This document shows, piece after piece, positions 10,544 through 21,121 of a stretch of DNA of 34,596 nucleotides (position 1 is its first letter; every line of letters begins with the position of its first letter). A model generated the notes under the pieces. The model did no database searches, was not told where the DNA came from, and saw only the letters and a list, made by a program, of their open reading frames with translations. The position numbers were made by a program, and so were the translations under genes. Where the stretch lies: positions 1-34,596 of the forward strand of contig JANBPT010000466.1 of the NCBI GenBank assembly GCA_027575765.1, in the 5' to 3' direction. The stretch is from Tieghemiomyces parasiticus. Lineage: Eukaryota > Kickxellomycota > Dimargaritomycetes > Dimargaritales > Dimargaritaceae.

Positions 10544-11845
10544 ATCATCGAGCCAGGGCGGTCGAGTTGCTGGGGTACCCACTTCCTCAAATCCTCGGTT
10601 GTTACGAAACGACCACACAACGGCGTTTCACTCAGGCCTATAGACGATACTTGAAGCCAATGGGCATCTATTTTTGGCATAAGAGAGAGACGCACCCTCG
10701 ATACTGCTGCAACATCACCTACAGGGTGGTCGAACCTAGAGGTGCCCTTTCCGATTGATGGTGGACTAATTGATTGGTAAGCCATTTCATTGTTACTACC
10801 GACTCGACCATGTGAGACCCCATGGGTGAAGTCTAGAGTCTCTACAGTCCTCTCCCTATCGTTCACGCCCTCCTGGCTTTCACCTCGCCCCTCAAGTGCA
10901 CTTTATAGAGCAATGACTGTGCTCATTGTCGCACCCTAGCTCAAGATGGCCTATGCTTTGTCTGCAATGTCAATGGGCCGGGATTTGGCATTCACGGCGG
11001 TGCAACTGCCAATCCTACCGACCTTCCGTCCTCCCCCTCCTCCTATCAAGCGGCTGCTAGTGCGGGACGTCGCTTTGTATAGCACAAATTCTATCTGCGG
11101 CACCACCGTCATCCCTTTGCAATACCCTATTTAAAAAAAGGGGGATAATGATTCCCGCTGTGAGCTGAAACTGTAGTTGGTAAAGCTGGGTGGTCGTTAT
11201 CTCTTTTATACAAAGCCCACTACAATCATTCTTTCACTTAACAACAGCTAAGGAAAGGAGAGGCGGCCGTAATGCTTCAACCTATCGCAAGGTTTTCCTG
11301 CCACTCTCACCTCCCGTTACCGAGGGAGCCTAGTAGACAAGGCATTTGGAGGCAGGGTGGGGTTAGGATGAAGTAAACGTATAGTTAAAAACGACAACTA
11401 TCGCGCCGGCTCTCTAACGCTATAGGTGGAAGGGAGGGGGTCTTTTCTCCGACTTATAACAATGAAGGTGCGTGGGGGGGCGTGGAAGGATTAGGGCACC
11501 ATCCATCTTACCTCGTCGAGTGAATAGTTGGCGGCTGGGAAGGGGAGGTGGGAGGGTCATCCAGCATGAGAATAGGGGGTGCTCTCATTAGCAGGGGTGT
11601 CAGCTTCCGTCGGTGGTCGCACTATGACCACACCAAGCTATACGAACCGACCCGAACCCGAAGTGTTTTAGATCTGGCAAATGGGGCCCCACACTTAACA
11701 TTGGTCCCTATCCCGTTCGTCACTTATTCATTTACATATATACTTTTATAAACCCTGTTCCCTCCCCCAGGGCATCGCAGCAATCACATTAACCCTCGAG
11801 GGTAAAAAAAAAGAAAAATAAGAGAGAATGAGTTCCCTAAGAAAG
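10544..11845. other. Intergenic region between secreted-protein promoter and Rab GAP 3' end
   Basis: Frames at 10414-10866 (-), 10946-11134 (+) and 11548-11751 (+) have no recognisable domains; the first overlaps the secreted-protein promoter. G-rich runs occur near 11430-11550. The right part should contain the 3' UTR of the Rab GAP gene. Confidence 0.4.
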
Positions 11846-13906
11846 TTAAAGAGCCGGGTGACTTTGCAAGTACAGCAGGAGCGCAGCGGCAGCGTAGACA
11901 GTGACAGCGACCAGCGCCTGCCGTGAAACATACGAGGGCTGGTAGGGCGGGTGGAGGGCATAATGCTGGAGGCGCTCTTTGGTCTGGTCCCATATGGCCT
12001 GAATGGCCGGGGCGAGATGTAGCAAGCCAACGGTGGTAGCGTGGTGGCGGCGTCGTTCAGCGGTGGGCCAGGTGGTGGCCAACGGCAATGGTGGCAAGTT
12101 ACTAGCGAGGTCCAACGGATGAGTGGGCGCGACGCTACTGCTGCTGCCGACCTTCTCACCGAGAGCAGTAGTGGCGTTGCTATCCAATATCTTTTCTCGC
12201 CGAGACATGATTTCGTCAGTCTCGCTGTACGCCGTCATACCCGCATCATCATCGGATTCGGCCGGTGTAAACAAGACCAGATCGGCGTTTAGATCATGGA
12301 ACTCCTGGGAGCCCTCGTCTACTTTTTCCGTACCCATCTCTACCAGGTCGCTCCCCCTAGTCGGCGGGGATGGGGTCCAATGGTCGGTGGTCACGAGAAA
12401 TCGCTCGACGGACGGGTACGTTGTCACACAGGACTGCGGGTGGAACCCGTCCCGAAAGAGCCGCGTCGGGGGGTATTTTCTCCACAGTTCCTGGGCCTGG
12501 ATGATCAGCCGGTTCACGTCCGCGAGTCGCAACCGACCAGGAACACCGCTTAGGTACTCGTGGAGGACGGAAAACTCCGGCTCGAAGGCCAACAGTGGAT
12601 CACGGTGGGCGAGGATGAGAGCGGCCACCAGATAAACGGGCATCAACGGGTTCTGCGTCAGAAAGAAATCGAACAGACGGGCGGCTAACTTAACATCGGG
12701 AAGATCGTGACTGAACCACGTAAGAAGCCAGCTGGTTGCAAAGTAGGGCGGGAGTCCGGCGGTCTCGACGATTCGTTCGTAAAGCACGTCGTCCACGTGC
12801 TGGACCAGCGTGTAGATACACCCCAGAAATATGTGTACATTCGAAAAGTCGTGGCTCATGAAGTCTCGGAAAAAGAGTAGGCAGGCGTGCTCGCTGGCAG
12901 CCAGGGCTATCTGAGGACCGAGGGTAAGGAGGAAGACGGTACAAATATCGTTGAGGCCCTGGTAGTACCGCAGCCAGGAGTTGCGCCGAAAAAGCGTGGT
13001 GAGGATATGGCGAAGCGAGTCTTGCTGGGCTATGGAAAAACGTTGCGAGGGCATAGGAGAGGGGAGGGAAAGAGGGGTGCAGGTGAGTTTCCTATCTATC
13101 GTAATGGGTGGCTGACGACTCCGAGGACGGAGCGTATGCGACGGGAACCTGTCGAATGCAGGTTAGGAAGCCGCGTACCTTCGGGTAAAGAGAAATGGGT
13201 ACGGTGGAGGTCCAGGCCTAGCTGGGGCTCGTCGGGGTGAGTAGTGACTGTTGTCTCGGCGGAAATGTGGGGGTTGTAGAGATGGAGCGTGGATGGGGCA
13301 TAAGAGAGTAGCTGGAGAGCTGCGGTCCGTAGCCCATGAGATGGGGCGACCCCGGTTACGCCGGATCATGGCGGGCCTTACCGTCGTAGCGGTCTAAGTC
13401 GAGTGTATCTACCAGTAACAATATGGGCCTTCGGGCGAGTTTACCAGAGGGTATAGGGGGCAAGGTTTCGAGTGGAGAGAGGGGGGGAAGGTAGGGATCA
13501 TATGGACGGTTAGAGTGTAGACCCCCAGTGGGTTGAATTGCAGCCCAAGATGCTTTCCACGACGCCCCATAAAATGATGTTTCGGCGGCTGATATCTTTG
13601 GCTCTGGGCTTACCATACGTTACACCGAGTAGCGTCGTTCACGAATCCATACGGCGAGCGGCAAGCCACGCGGCGCAGGGTGCCCAGGTCAAACGATGCC
13701 AGGTTGAGCGTCCGAGGTCGTAGGGGCGAAGGTGGCCCCGTGGACCGTTCGGTTTCGGTAGGTAATGTAGGGTCGGCGGGGTTTCCGGCCGAGACGAGGC
13801 TGGACTGTCGCCTTCGGCTCCCCGACGGCCGTCGGCGTTGTCGTACCCGCGTGGTGGGGCCACGGGTCGGGGTGCACTCGGAATGGAGGCTGTCAGGCTG
13901 GCCCAT
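11846..13906 (-). CDS. TBC1D20: TBC-domain Rab GTPase-activating protein, TBC1D20/Gyp8 type, ER tail-anchored
   Basis: Four exons on the minus strand: 13906-13614, 13428-13382, 13247-13179 and 13029-11846, total 530 codons, all with GT-AG borders and compatible phases (introns 185, 134 and 149 bp). The TBC domain runs from about residue 75 to 290. The arginine-finger motif is VNDATRCNVWP (Arg94) and the glutamine finger is RYYQG (Gln160). Spliced exon 3 gives HPDEPQLGLDLHRTHF, matching the H-x-DE-x-Q-x2-LD-x2-R pattern of the TBC1D20/Gyp8 subfamily, and further signatures are FATSWLLTWFSHDL and RLFDFFLTQNPLMPVY. A low-complexity linker (about 300-450) leads to a C-terminal hydrophobic segment (about 508-525), as in TBC1D20, which is anchored in the ER and acts on Rab1/Ypt1. 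A poly-pyrimidine tract runs through 13080-13030, so the in-frame ATG at 13054 lies in intron 3. N-terminal exon 1 (residues 1-70) is disordered. Confidence 0.88.
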
Positions 13907-13974
13907 GGGGGAGGGATCGGGGATAGATAGGGCTCGTCAAGCGTAGAGCGTCTTTAGTGCGGACTTGAGAATAA

Positions 13975-13981
13975 ATATATA
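13975..13981 (-). promoter_or_regulatory. TATA box of the Rab GAP gene
   Basis: The minus strand reads TATATAT, 70 bp upstream of the start ATG (13906), with no intervening ATG. Confidence 0.5.
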
Positions 13982-14610
13982 AGGGGGCCCGTTTGAGTAA
14001 ATGCGAGAGCCGGTTAGGTACAATTAACTACAGGGTTACGACCAGGTTTCGGAAATAACAGGGGTTAGGACGGGTATGCCTGGGTCGCGGTGGCAATAAG
14101 CTGAGGAATGGGGTACACCGAGCTGGTTTGAAGGTGGTGGGCGGGTTGAGAGTTGCAGCGAAGTGCGGGTAATGTAGGACAATGCGTAGACAACTGCGGA
14201 ATTATTTGCCGGTTGGACTCCAGCCGGAATGGAGGACTACAATGGCCTACGTGTGCAGGCGTGAGGAAAATTGCGCACGTCCCACGGGGTCCCCCTCCAT
14301 TTCTACCTGCGCGGTCACCTCACTTGACCATCAGAGGGATGCTCCAGGTGGCGTGGCTGATAAACTGTAGAGGTAAGCCGGCGCCACCCCCCCCCCGCCT
14401 CCGACGCACCAGCCGTGACGGTCCTATCTGTCTAGACCAACTCCGCCACCCACGCCGCCCAAGATCTATGGGACACACGTTGTTATACACTAGTGATTGA
14501 GCGGAGAGGGGGTCTTTACTATTTAACGACGGCCTGAAGCGACACGATGAGTTTATGTAGTTTCCTTATCGCCCACAAGGGGCATGTCGCCAGTCCCTTC
14601 CCTCCCAAAC
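13982..14610. other. Intergenic region between Rab GAP promoter and GCNA 3' end
   Basis: No gene recognised. A run of nine C lies near 14388-14397. Overlapping frames on the plus strand (14153-14500) have no domain features. Confidence 0.4.
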
Positions 14611-16160
14611 TCATGCAAGCGCAACCGACGCGAGGGTCTCCCCCAGCGCCGCTACCGTCGGGGCGGTATGCCGGGTCTTATACTGTTCAGACACCAGTTT
14701 CATAAGCTGCTGGCGATTGAGGCTCGAGTTTTCGGCCCGGAGACGCGCGTAGTTCTCCTTGACGAATTGCTGGTAGGCGTTGAGCGATTTGGCGGCCACG
14801 GCCTCACCGTGGCGGTCCACAAGATGGAGGCGACTCTTGCACCGACCGCAGACCTGCCGGCTCGTATCGATGGATTTGGAGTGACGGCCATACCTAATAA
14901 AAGGGGTACCAATACGAGTAGGTGAAGACCGATTAATCGAAAGGTTAGTCGGTAGAATCCCAAATCATCAGTTCTGAAAGGAAAAACCCTGGCGGTCGCA
15001 AGGGTAGATCAGACCTCAGTTATCATGAAGGGTTTGCGGATACTCCCAGCGATCTATACTTACACCGCGGTACACTGGCTACCGGTACACTGGTACTTGT
15101 ACTTGTAGTCAATCGCATAGGTATGGCGGGTAGTCACAGGTATATCCGGGAACGCACGCATGGCCCGCTGGGCCCATTTCTTGAACACCGGACCGTGGCC
15201 CTCACGGGCACCGTCGATCATCCATACGGCGCAATGGCACAGTTCGTGCAGCAGGGTCTCGCGCAGCCGCTCGACGCTGTCTACTACTTTGGCGGCGAGC
15301 TCAATGCGGCACTGGCGCTCTACGTCCTTGGTGCGCCAGCCAGTGTAGGCCCGGCCGGCCGTCTTGTTGAGCGTCGCCGACCACTCGATCGACAGGTCGG
15401 CGGGAAGTAGCGTACGGAAGATCTGGGTGTTAAACTGCGTGTATAGGTCGCGGGCAAGAGCTGTGCGGTCCCGAATGAAGGAACGGCGGCTGGGTTGTGC
15501 GGGCGTTACGGCCACAATAGTGCTGGCTTTGGACGCTGGTGGTGACAATGATAGTGGGGCGGCTGGGGGGATGGGGCGACGCCGGGTAGGTTTGGGCCGG
15601 GCCGTCGCGGTCCGTCTTGGTGATCGGGTCGGGGAGGGCCGCCATACGGGTAGGTTGAGAACAGCCTTGCCCCGCCGAGCCCCTGCAGCGCTATCGTCGG
15701 CGGAGGCCGGCTCCTTAATATCAGTATCGGTATTGTCGTCGCTAGAAAGTACCACAGTGACGATTTTTTCGAGTCGCTGATGTAGTCGATCGACCAGGGT
15801 ACCGGCCGGTGGAACGGCTTCCGTTGAATGCTGCGTTGGCTGCTTAGAGGTTGTACTGGACTGATTACCACCGCGTCCTAGTACGGAGCGTTTTCCCAAA
15901 TCAGTCCGCACTGGAGACGCGCAGACGATGCCTTCGTCCGCCTCACTTTCGCACTCACTATCGGAAACGACCACCACGCGACGCAGACGCCGGCGCCGGC
16001 CAGTGGCCAGCACCGGGGAAGCATTCGCCGAACTGACGGTCCCGCTACCCGCCGTACGACGAGGAATCGTTGCCGAGTTGGTCGACAGGACCGATTCGGC
16101 TGTGAACCATTCGTCAGTGGAGTCGCTGTCGACTTCGATACGGGCTGCGGGCCTGGACAT
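14611..16160 (-). CDS. GCNA: GCNA/SprT-like metalloprotease with SUMO-interacting motifs, zinc ribbon and HMG-like box
   Basis: Two exons, 16160-15064 and 14893-14611, joined in phase 2 across a 170-bp intron (GTAAGT...TATTAG), give 459 residues. Residues 1-220 are disordered and acidic/basic, with hydrophobic-acidic patches typical of SUMO-interacting motifs at 62-69 (VVVVSDSE) and 133-142 (IVTVVLSSDD). The SprT domain (about 228-350) has the HExxH zinc site HELCH (305-309) and a third His in GHGPVF (322). The zinc ribbon is split by the intron: C358, C363, then YGRHSKSID and C381/C384. The C-terminus (about 395-440) has an HMG-box-like helix pair (AYQQFVKENYARLRAENSSL...LMKLVSEQYK). This order is that of fungal GCNA/ACRC proteins, which act with SUMO in DNA-protein crosslink repair. 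Start ATG 16160 is the first in frame. Confidence 0.9.
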
Positions 16161-17433
16161 CGCAGACTAGGTGGCAATTCTTGTTGGTCAAAGAAGGGGT
16201 TAATTCAGGAGACGGCTGTTGGGGGTTTTAGAGGGTCCGCGGGGGTCAAGTAAGTCTGGCGAAGAAGTTGCATTAGAGCAATCAGGGCTACACCTTTGGC
16301 CCAGGAATGACCATAATGGCGGAGTGTTAAACGTCCAGGGCCCAGGTCCCTAGCACCTCGCTGGTGAGACAGGTGACCCCCCAAAGCGGAGGGCGGGGGG
16401 AGGGAATTATCAACAAACAGCTGCATCGAGTCACACTGGCCTATCTAATGGGTCAAGCACAGGCCGTAGTTGCAGCGCCCCGTCCTTGCGACGGCTCCCA
16501 TGGGAGCTCTCGGTCTCTCCGTCTCGATTTATGGTCGAGCATGATGCTAAAGTATGAGCCAGCGCAAGGCTGCCCTGCGCAAGATCCCCAGACACCCTCA
16601 GCCATGAGTGGGTTGGGTGTCCACGCATATGGAGCTACAAGATGGACCAGCCCGCCTTGGCCACCGCCGCCCGCAAGACGTCACTACGCCCAACCGCCAG
16701 CTAATAGGCGGCGAATTATTAATGTATATATACCTTGTCTAAACTCGAACCGTACTTCGCAGGTAACCACGTGGTCAGCCAGCTAATAGGCGGCGTTCGA
16801 GGCTTCAGCCACACATACCGTTCAGGCACCGCTGGGGCCCGGGTGCTCCTTGAGCTTATTCATCGGCTCCTCCCCTGGTAAAACTGCTTAAAGCTGGAGG
16901 GCCCTGGCCGGGAGTGTGTGAGGGGTGGTGGTCGAGTGTATGGCCCGTATAACCCTTGTACACACATTGTAGGGGTTGGGTGGGGGGGGGTGGGAGGCCT
17001 TGCTCTCCTCCTCCCACGCCCCCCACTCATCATCCAGGGATTTATGACCACCCCCATCTTTGTAAACTCCCCATAACGTAAGGATGATGGGCTGGCACCG
17101 CGCATTACTACGGGCATGCAGAGAGCCCTGTCGCTGCGCAGTTTGCTCCTTATTGCGCAACCCCGAAAATAGTCAGCGCGTGGCGCTCCTTTCTTTGTCT
17201 CCTCTGCTGCCAATAAACCCCCCTACGCTAGCGGGATATGCCCGGGGATACCTTCTCGACATCACCAAAGACACTTTTGTTATCCACTTCCCTTCCGCCC
17301 CACGAATCCTCCACCTCTACACCATTCCATTTTCACGAATCGAATCCTGGCGACGCCAACTGCTGCTGCTGCTCCGTTGAACCAACACACGGGTTCCCAT
17401 CGCCCAAACACCCCCCTGACATTATAGCGCGCC
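16161..17433. promoter_or_regulatory. Divergent 1.27-kb region between GCNA (-) and PS synthase (+), with an 18-nt direct repeat
   Basis: It should hold the promoters of both genes. A perfect 18-nt direct repeat (GCCAGCTAATAGGCGGCG) occurs at 16696-16713 and 16778-16795; between them lies an AT-rich TATATATA at 16726-16733. A minus-strand frame at 16205-16426 (73 codons, with HYGHSWAKGVALIALMQLL) looks protein-like but I cannot place it in a gene. From about 17000 the sequence has no assignable function except the PS synthase leader. Confidence 0.45.
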
Positions 17434-18971
17434 ATGGCCTCAGCGGTCAGGCCCAAGGCCGAGCGACCCTCCTCGCCCGAGGTTGATCCCCAGGTGCAGG
17501 TGCGGTCCGCCACTCCGTCCGATCCCACCAGCGAATTCTTTTGTAAGTAGCTAGGCTGCGAACGCCCGAAGCGTGCCATGGGCGGTTCTGGCGGACTAGC
17601 AGGAACGAAAAAATATGCCGGACTGCAGCCGCCGACCTTTGCGCCCGCCGTCCTTACCCCGCCCTATCCTCGCTCTAGCCAGTCGAACCAGCGTGTTCGG
17701 TCAACCAAGCGACGAGAAACTTACCCTACCCTGCTTTTTCACCGTCGCGTTTCTGTCCTTCTCCACCCCTTCACTCGCCAGACCATCCACGTACGCTGTC
17801 GGCCCTCTTCTGCATGATGGCGGCTCTAGTCTACGTGGCCTTCTTCTCACCCATCGAGGACACCACGGTCAACAACACCAAGCTCGGCATCTTCGCCGCC
17901 AGCCTGTGCTTCCTCCTCTTTGGGGTCCTCCAGTTCCGCGACGGGCCCTTCATCCGCCCGCACCCGGCAGTATGGCGACTGGTGCTGGCGATGGGTGTCC
18001 TGTACCAAATGTTTCTGGTTTTCCTGCTTTTCCAAAACCCGCGGGATGCGCGCCAGCTCATAGCGTATTGGGACCCGGAGCTGGGCAAACCTCTGCCCGA
18101 TCGCTCCTACGCCGACAGCTGCGAGCTCACGTGGGACAATCTTAAGAACCAGGTGGACATCTTCGTACTGGCGCACGCCCTAGGGTGGTTCGGCAAGACC
18201 CTCATCATCCGTGACGTGTGGCTGTGCTGGATTGTGTCGGTTATGTTCGAGGTGATGGAGTACTCGCTGCAGCACCAGCTCAACAACTTTGCCGAGTGCT
18301 GGTGGGACCACTGGATCTTGGACGTCCTGGTGTGCAACTGGCTGGGCATCTACCTGGGCATGAAAACATGCGAATACTTTGAGATGAAGCAGTACTCGTG
18401 GCGCGGTATCCGCCAGATCCCCACCTACCGCGGTAAGATCAGCCGGACCGCCGCCCAGTTCACCCCGCACAGCTGGACCAAGTTCGAGTGGGGCCCCACC
18501 AAGAGTTTCCGCAACTACGTCGCCGTCATCCTGGTGGTGGCCGTCATCTTGGTTTGCGAGCTCAACGCGTTCTACCTCAAGTTCCTTCTGTGGGTGCCCC
18601 CGGAGCACCCGCTCGTCACCTACCGCCTCACCATCATGTTCCTGTTTGGTATCCCGTCTTGCCGCGAGGCCTACGACTACATGATGAGTCCCCTGGCCAA
18701 TACCCGGATTGGGACCCAGATCTGGCTCATGCTGGCCAACATCATCACGGAGGTGCTTATCTGCATCAAATTGTCCAAGGGTGAGTTTACAGAGCCGGCC
18801 CCGCGCGCCGTCATCCTGTTTTGGCAGGTCTTTGTTGCCCTGCTCATCGCCTACCCGGTCTACCAGTTTTGGTTCCTCCCGTGGTACCATAATCCCTATG
18901 GAGCCGGCGTGACTACGGCGACGACACCAAATACATCACCGTCCGAGGCGACCGACAAGAAGCGTGGGTAG
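17434..18971 (+). CDS. PTDSS1: Phosphatidylserine synthase, base-exchange (PTDSS1/2) type
   Basis: Exons 17434-17542 and 17782-18971 (intron 239 bp, GTAAGT...GCCAG, phase 1) give 432 residues. The joined sequence across the intron reads SEFFYHPRTLSALFCMMAALVYVAF, here in two parts: SEFFYHPRT then the first membrane segment, matching the family N-terminus (FFYRPHT). Family motifs are GPFIRPHPAVWR (about 90-102), NFAECWWDHW followed by ILDVLVCN (205-222), LGMKTCEYFEMKQYSW and FTPHSWTKFEW. About nine hydrophobic segments fit a multi-pass ER protein. The enzyme exchanges serine for choline or ethanolamine in existing phospholipids at ER-mitochondria contacts. This differs from the CDP-DAG-dependent Cho1 enzyme usual in Dikarya; no Cho1-like gene is in this window. 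ATG 17434 is in a good context (gcgccATGG). Confidence 0.93.
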
Positions 18972-19693
18972 TCCTCTGTTGATGCTTTCTTTTGGCACAT
19001 GCTACATAATCTCCTGTTGTTGTTGTGAACTCTTTTATTTTCTCACCGGTGGTTCTCAACGCTGTTCGACTCGCCAATTTTGTTCAGTAGAGCACTACTA
19101 TCTTATCCCGTGGAACTTTGTTCGATTTTCATAAAATTATGCCTATGTATTTCATATTTATATTGTGAAGGGGATGGTGGGGCTTTTTTTTTCCTGACTG
19201 CGTCATTCCCCCCCCCCCCGCTCGCGGATCCCCGTGAGGGAAAGTGAGCTACGTAGTAGGGAAATGTGGAACCAGAGGGTGAGTTCCTTGACCTCCCACG
19301 ACGGAAAGGCAGCGCTGACACCGATCAGCCACTGGGTACACATCACGTGGCCAGTGCGATGGGGTGAGGTCGGAGAAATAGGTTGCTGAGCCGCATTAAA
19401 TGTTCCGGCGTTCCCGCAGACTCCCGGGTCGCTTGGATGGAGTTTGAATGGCTGAAGCCATTATAAATCCTACTACGCACCCTTTCCGGTCAGGCCGTCT
19501 CTGGACGTTGGGGGCTAAAAAGCAGGGAGGGTGAGGTAAATCTTGGCAACCGCTGGTCATGGGATACCACGGACGCAGGCCACGGTTCCTTGTCGTATTG
19601 CCACAATCACCGACGGTCCACAATGCTGGTGGGGGGCTTCCCGGCCCGACCAGAGATTATCGTTAAGGCAAACGGAGACCCCCGGCCCTCTCT
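18972..19693. other. Intergenic region after PS synthase
   Basis: This contains the PS synthase 3' UTR and a T-rich/C-rich stretch (19188-19220, with ten or more consecutive C). Frames at 19103-19623 on the minus strand have no recognisable features. Confidence 0.4.
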
Positions 19694-20508
19694 TCACCCT
19701 CCCCCACCTTCACCAGAACAAGGCCTAGAGGACCTGCCGAAAGACACACACTCCCAATTCACCTTGATCAAGACGCCGCAAGCGAGGCCAGGGCGATAGG
19801 GTCCGACGTTCCATTGGCTTAGGAAGGGCGGGGGGGATGAGTTGGAGGGGTGTCCCGCATCCTTTGGCCTGAGCTCCCACCATCTAATGACCCAGCAGTG
19901 GCGACACACCTCCTCCCCCATCATGCAGCTCGCATAGGCGGAGTCCAATATACTGCCCTCCAAGTCACCGGTGTCCAGATGGACCTCAAAATGCACTGTG
20001 GGCGAGAAGGTGTCGGTTAGAGCACGGCAGGGTCTCTGAGCGAGGTCATGTATGGCCAGCCGGTGGACGGCACCATCGTCCAACAGCCCTAGCTGGGCAG
20101 CAAGTGGTGTATTCCGTAGTCACATGGAGTACTCGGTGTGGTGGGCGAATGGAAAAGGGAGTAGGCGGCCGAGGCCAGGCCCTGTCACTCTCAGGGCAGA
20201 CGATCCCAATATAATAGGAGTGTCCGCGGGGGAAGTGCAAGTCATTAGCATGCGCAGGATATGCTGACTCAACAGGCCAGCCCCAGGCCGTCGTCACCAT
20301 CCCACGGTGGTGCTTGGCCTGCGCTTTACCATCTGGACATCACCTTGTCTGTTTTACGGGGGGGGCGCATCCCTTCGCCACTTCCATCCTCAGCTCCCTC
20401 CGCCGCCCAGCCAAAGGGTCCCGCCACACCCTCCCCTCGACTTAACTGCGGAGCTAGGGTTGTGAGGGCCTCTGAAACCACACACTCTTTATGTCGCCTG
20501 GATTCCAC
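19694..20508 (-). pseudogene. Unidentified gene, possibly disrupted by an in-frame TGA
   Basis: A minus-strand frame reads from about 20267 down to 19694 with a single stop, TGA at 20122-20120. Both sides of that stop look like one globular protein: before it TPIILGSSALRVTGPGLGRL and HHTEYSM, after it LRNTPLAAQLGLLDDGAVHR and later SPTVHFEVHLDTGDLEGS, then GEEVCRHCWVIRWWE. A possible first exon is 20508-20330 (ATG, phase 2, donor GTAAAG) joined to 20267 across a 62-bp intron, but this is uncertain. Removing the TGA by an intron would need one of about 31 bp, which is implausible here. The part after about residue GH in the third segment (below 19850) is low-complexity and may be non-coding. 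I do not recognise the family. Options are a pseudogene, an allele with a nonsense change, or stop read-through. Confidence 0.4.
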
Positions 20509-20549
20509 CGGTCACGGGGGCGGCAGCCCATTCCTCGCTCTCACCAGCT

Positions 20550-21121
20550 ATGCCCCTCCTCCCCTCATCCTCCGCCTCCCTTGCCCACCTTTATAGCCTG
20601 GCCTCGGTCCACCCCGTCGCCTGTCACACCCCCTTACCCACCACCTCTCGCCCGCCTTCGACTCGGCCCTCCAGTAGCTGGAACTCGACTTGTTCTACAT
20701 CCCAGTCACGTTACAACCACATTCGCTGTCCACCGTCATCCCACAGCCATCCCTCCTATCGTCTATCCACGTTGCCGCCGCGCCATTATTCGTTCCGTCG
20801 TCGTTACCAGTCGTTAGCAATTCCTGTTCGGCAATTCATCTGTGCCTCTTCGCCTCCGCCCACTGTCCGCCTTATAACTAGCCCACGCCTACTTGGCCTT
20901 GTACGCGTAGCTGACCCCCCCCCTCAGTCTCTCACTTCACATACCAATCGGGTTCCTCCCGCCCCCCTCCTCTACGTAGTCTATTACCCTCTTTGCCACT
21001 TCCCCGCCGGCCCTGTTACACGCTTGCGCTTCCTTCGCTCCATCCAGAAGGTGCCGTGTCCTGTTTGTGCTTCTCGTACCACCCCTCAATACTTTCAACC
21101 CACAAATACACCAGCCATAGC
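20550..21121 (+). promoter_or_regulatory. Long ATG-free, pyrimidine-rich leader/promoter of the alkaline phosphatase gene
   Basis: From 20552 to the ATG at 21122, about 570 bp, the plus strand contains no ATG at all and is strongly C/T-rich, as expected for a promoter plus 5' leader. TATA-like sites are TTTATAGCC at 20590 and TTATAAC near 20871. An apparent 219-codon frame over this region is a composition effect (Ser/Pro/Arg-rich). Confidence 0.5.

Noticed and set aside
10414..10866. 150-codon minus-strand ORF
   Set aside because: Overlaps the TATA box and leader of the secreted-protein gene and has no family features.
13030..13054. ATG 13054 as start of the Rab GAP
   Set aside because: The codons from 13054 to 13030 are the poly-pyrimidine tract and acceptor of intron 3; upstream exons restore the conserved TBC N-terminus.
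18180..18890. 236-codon minus-strand ORF
   Set aside because: Antisense shadow of the PS synthase coding exon.
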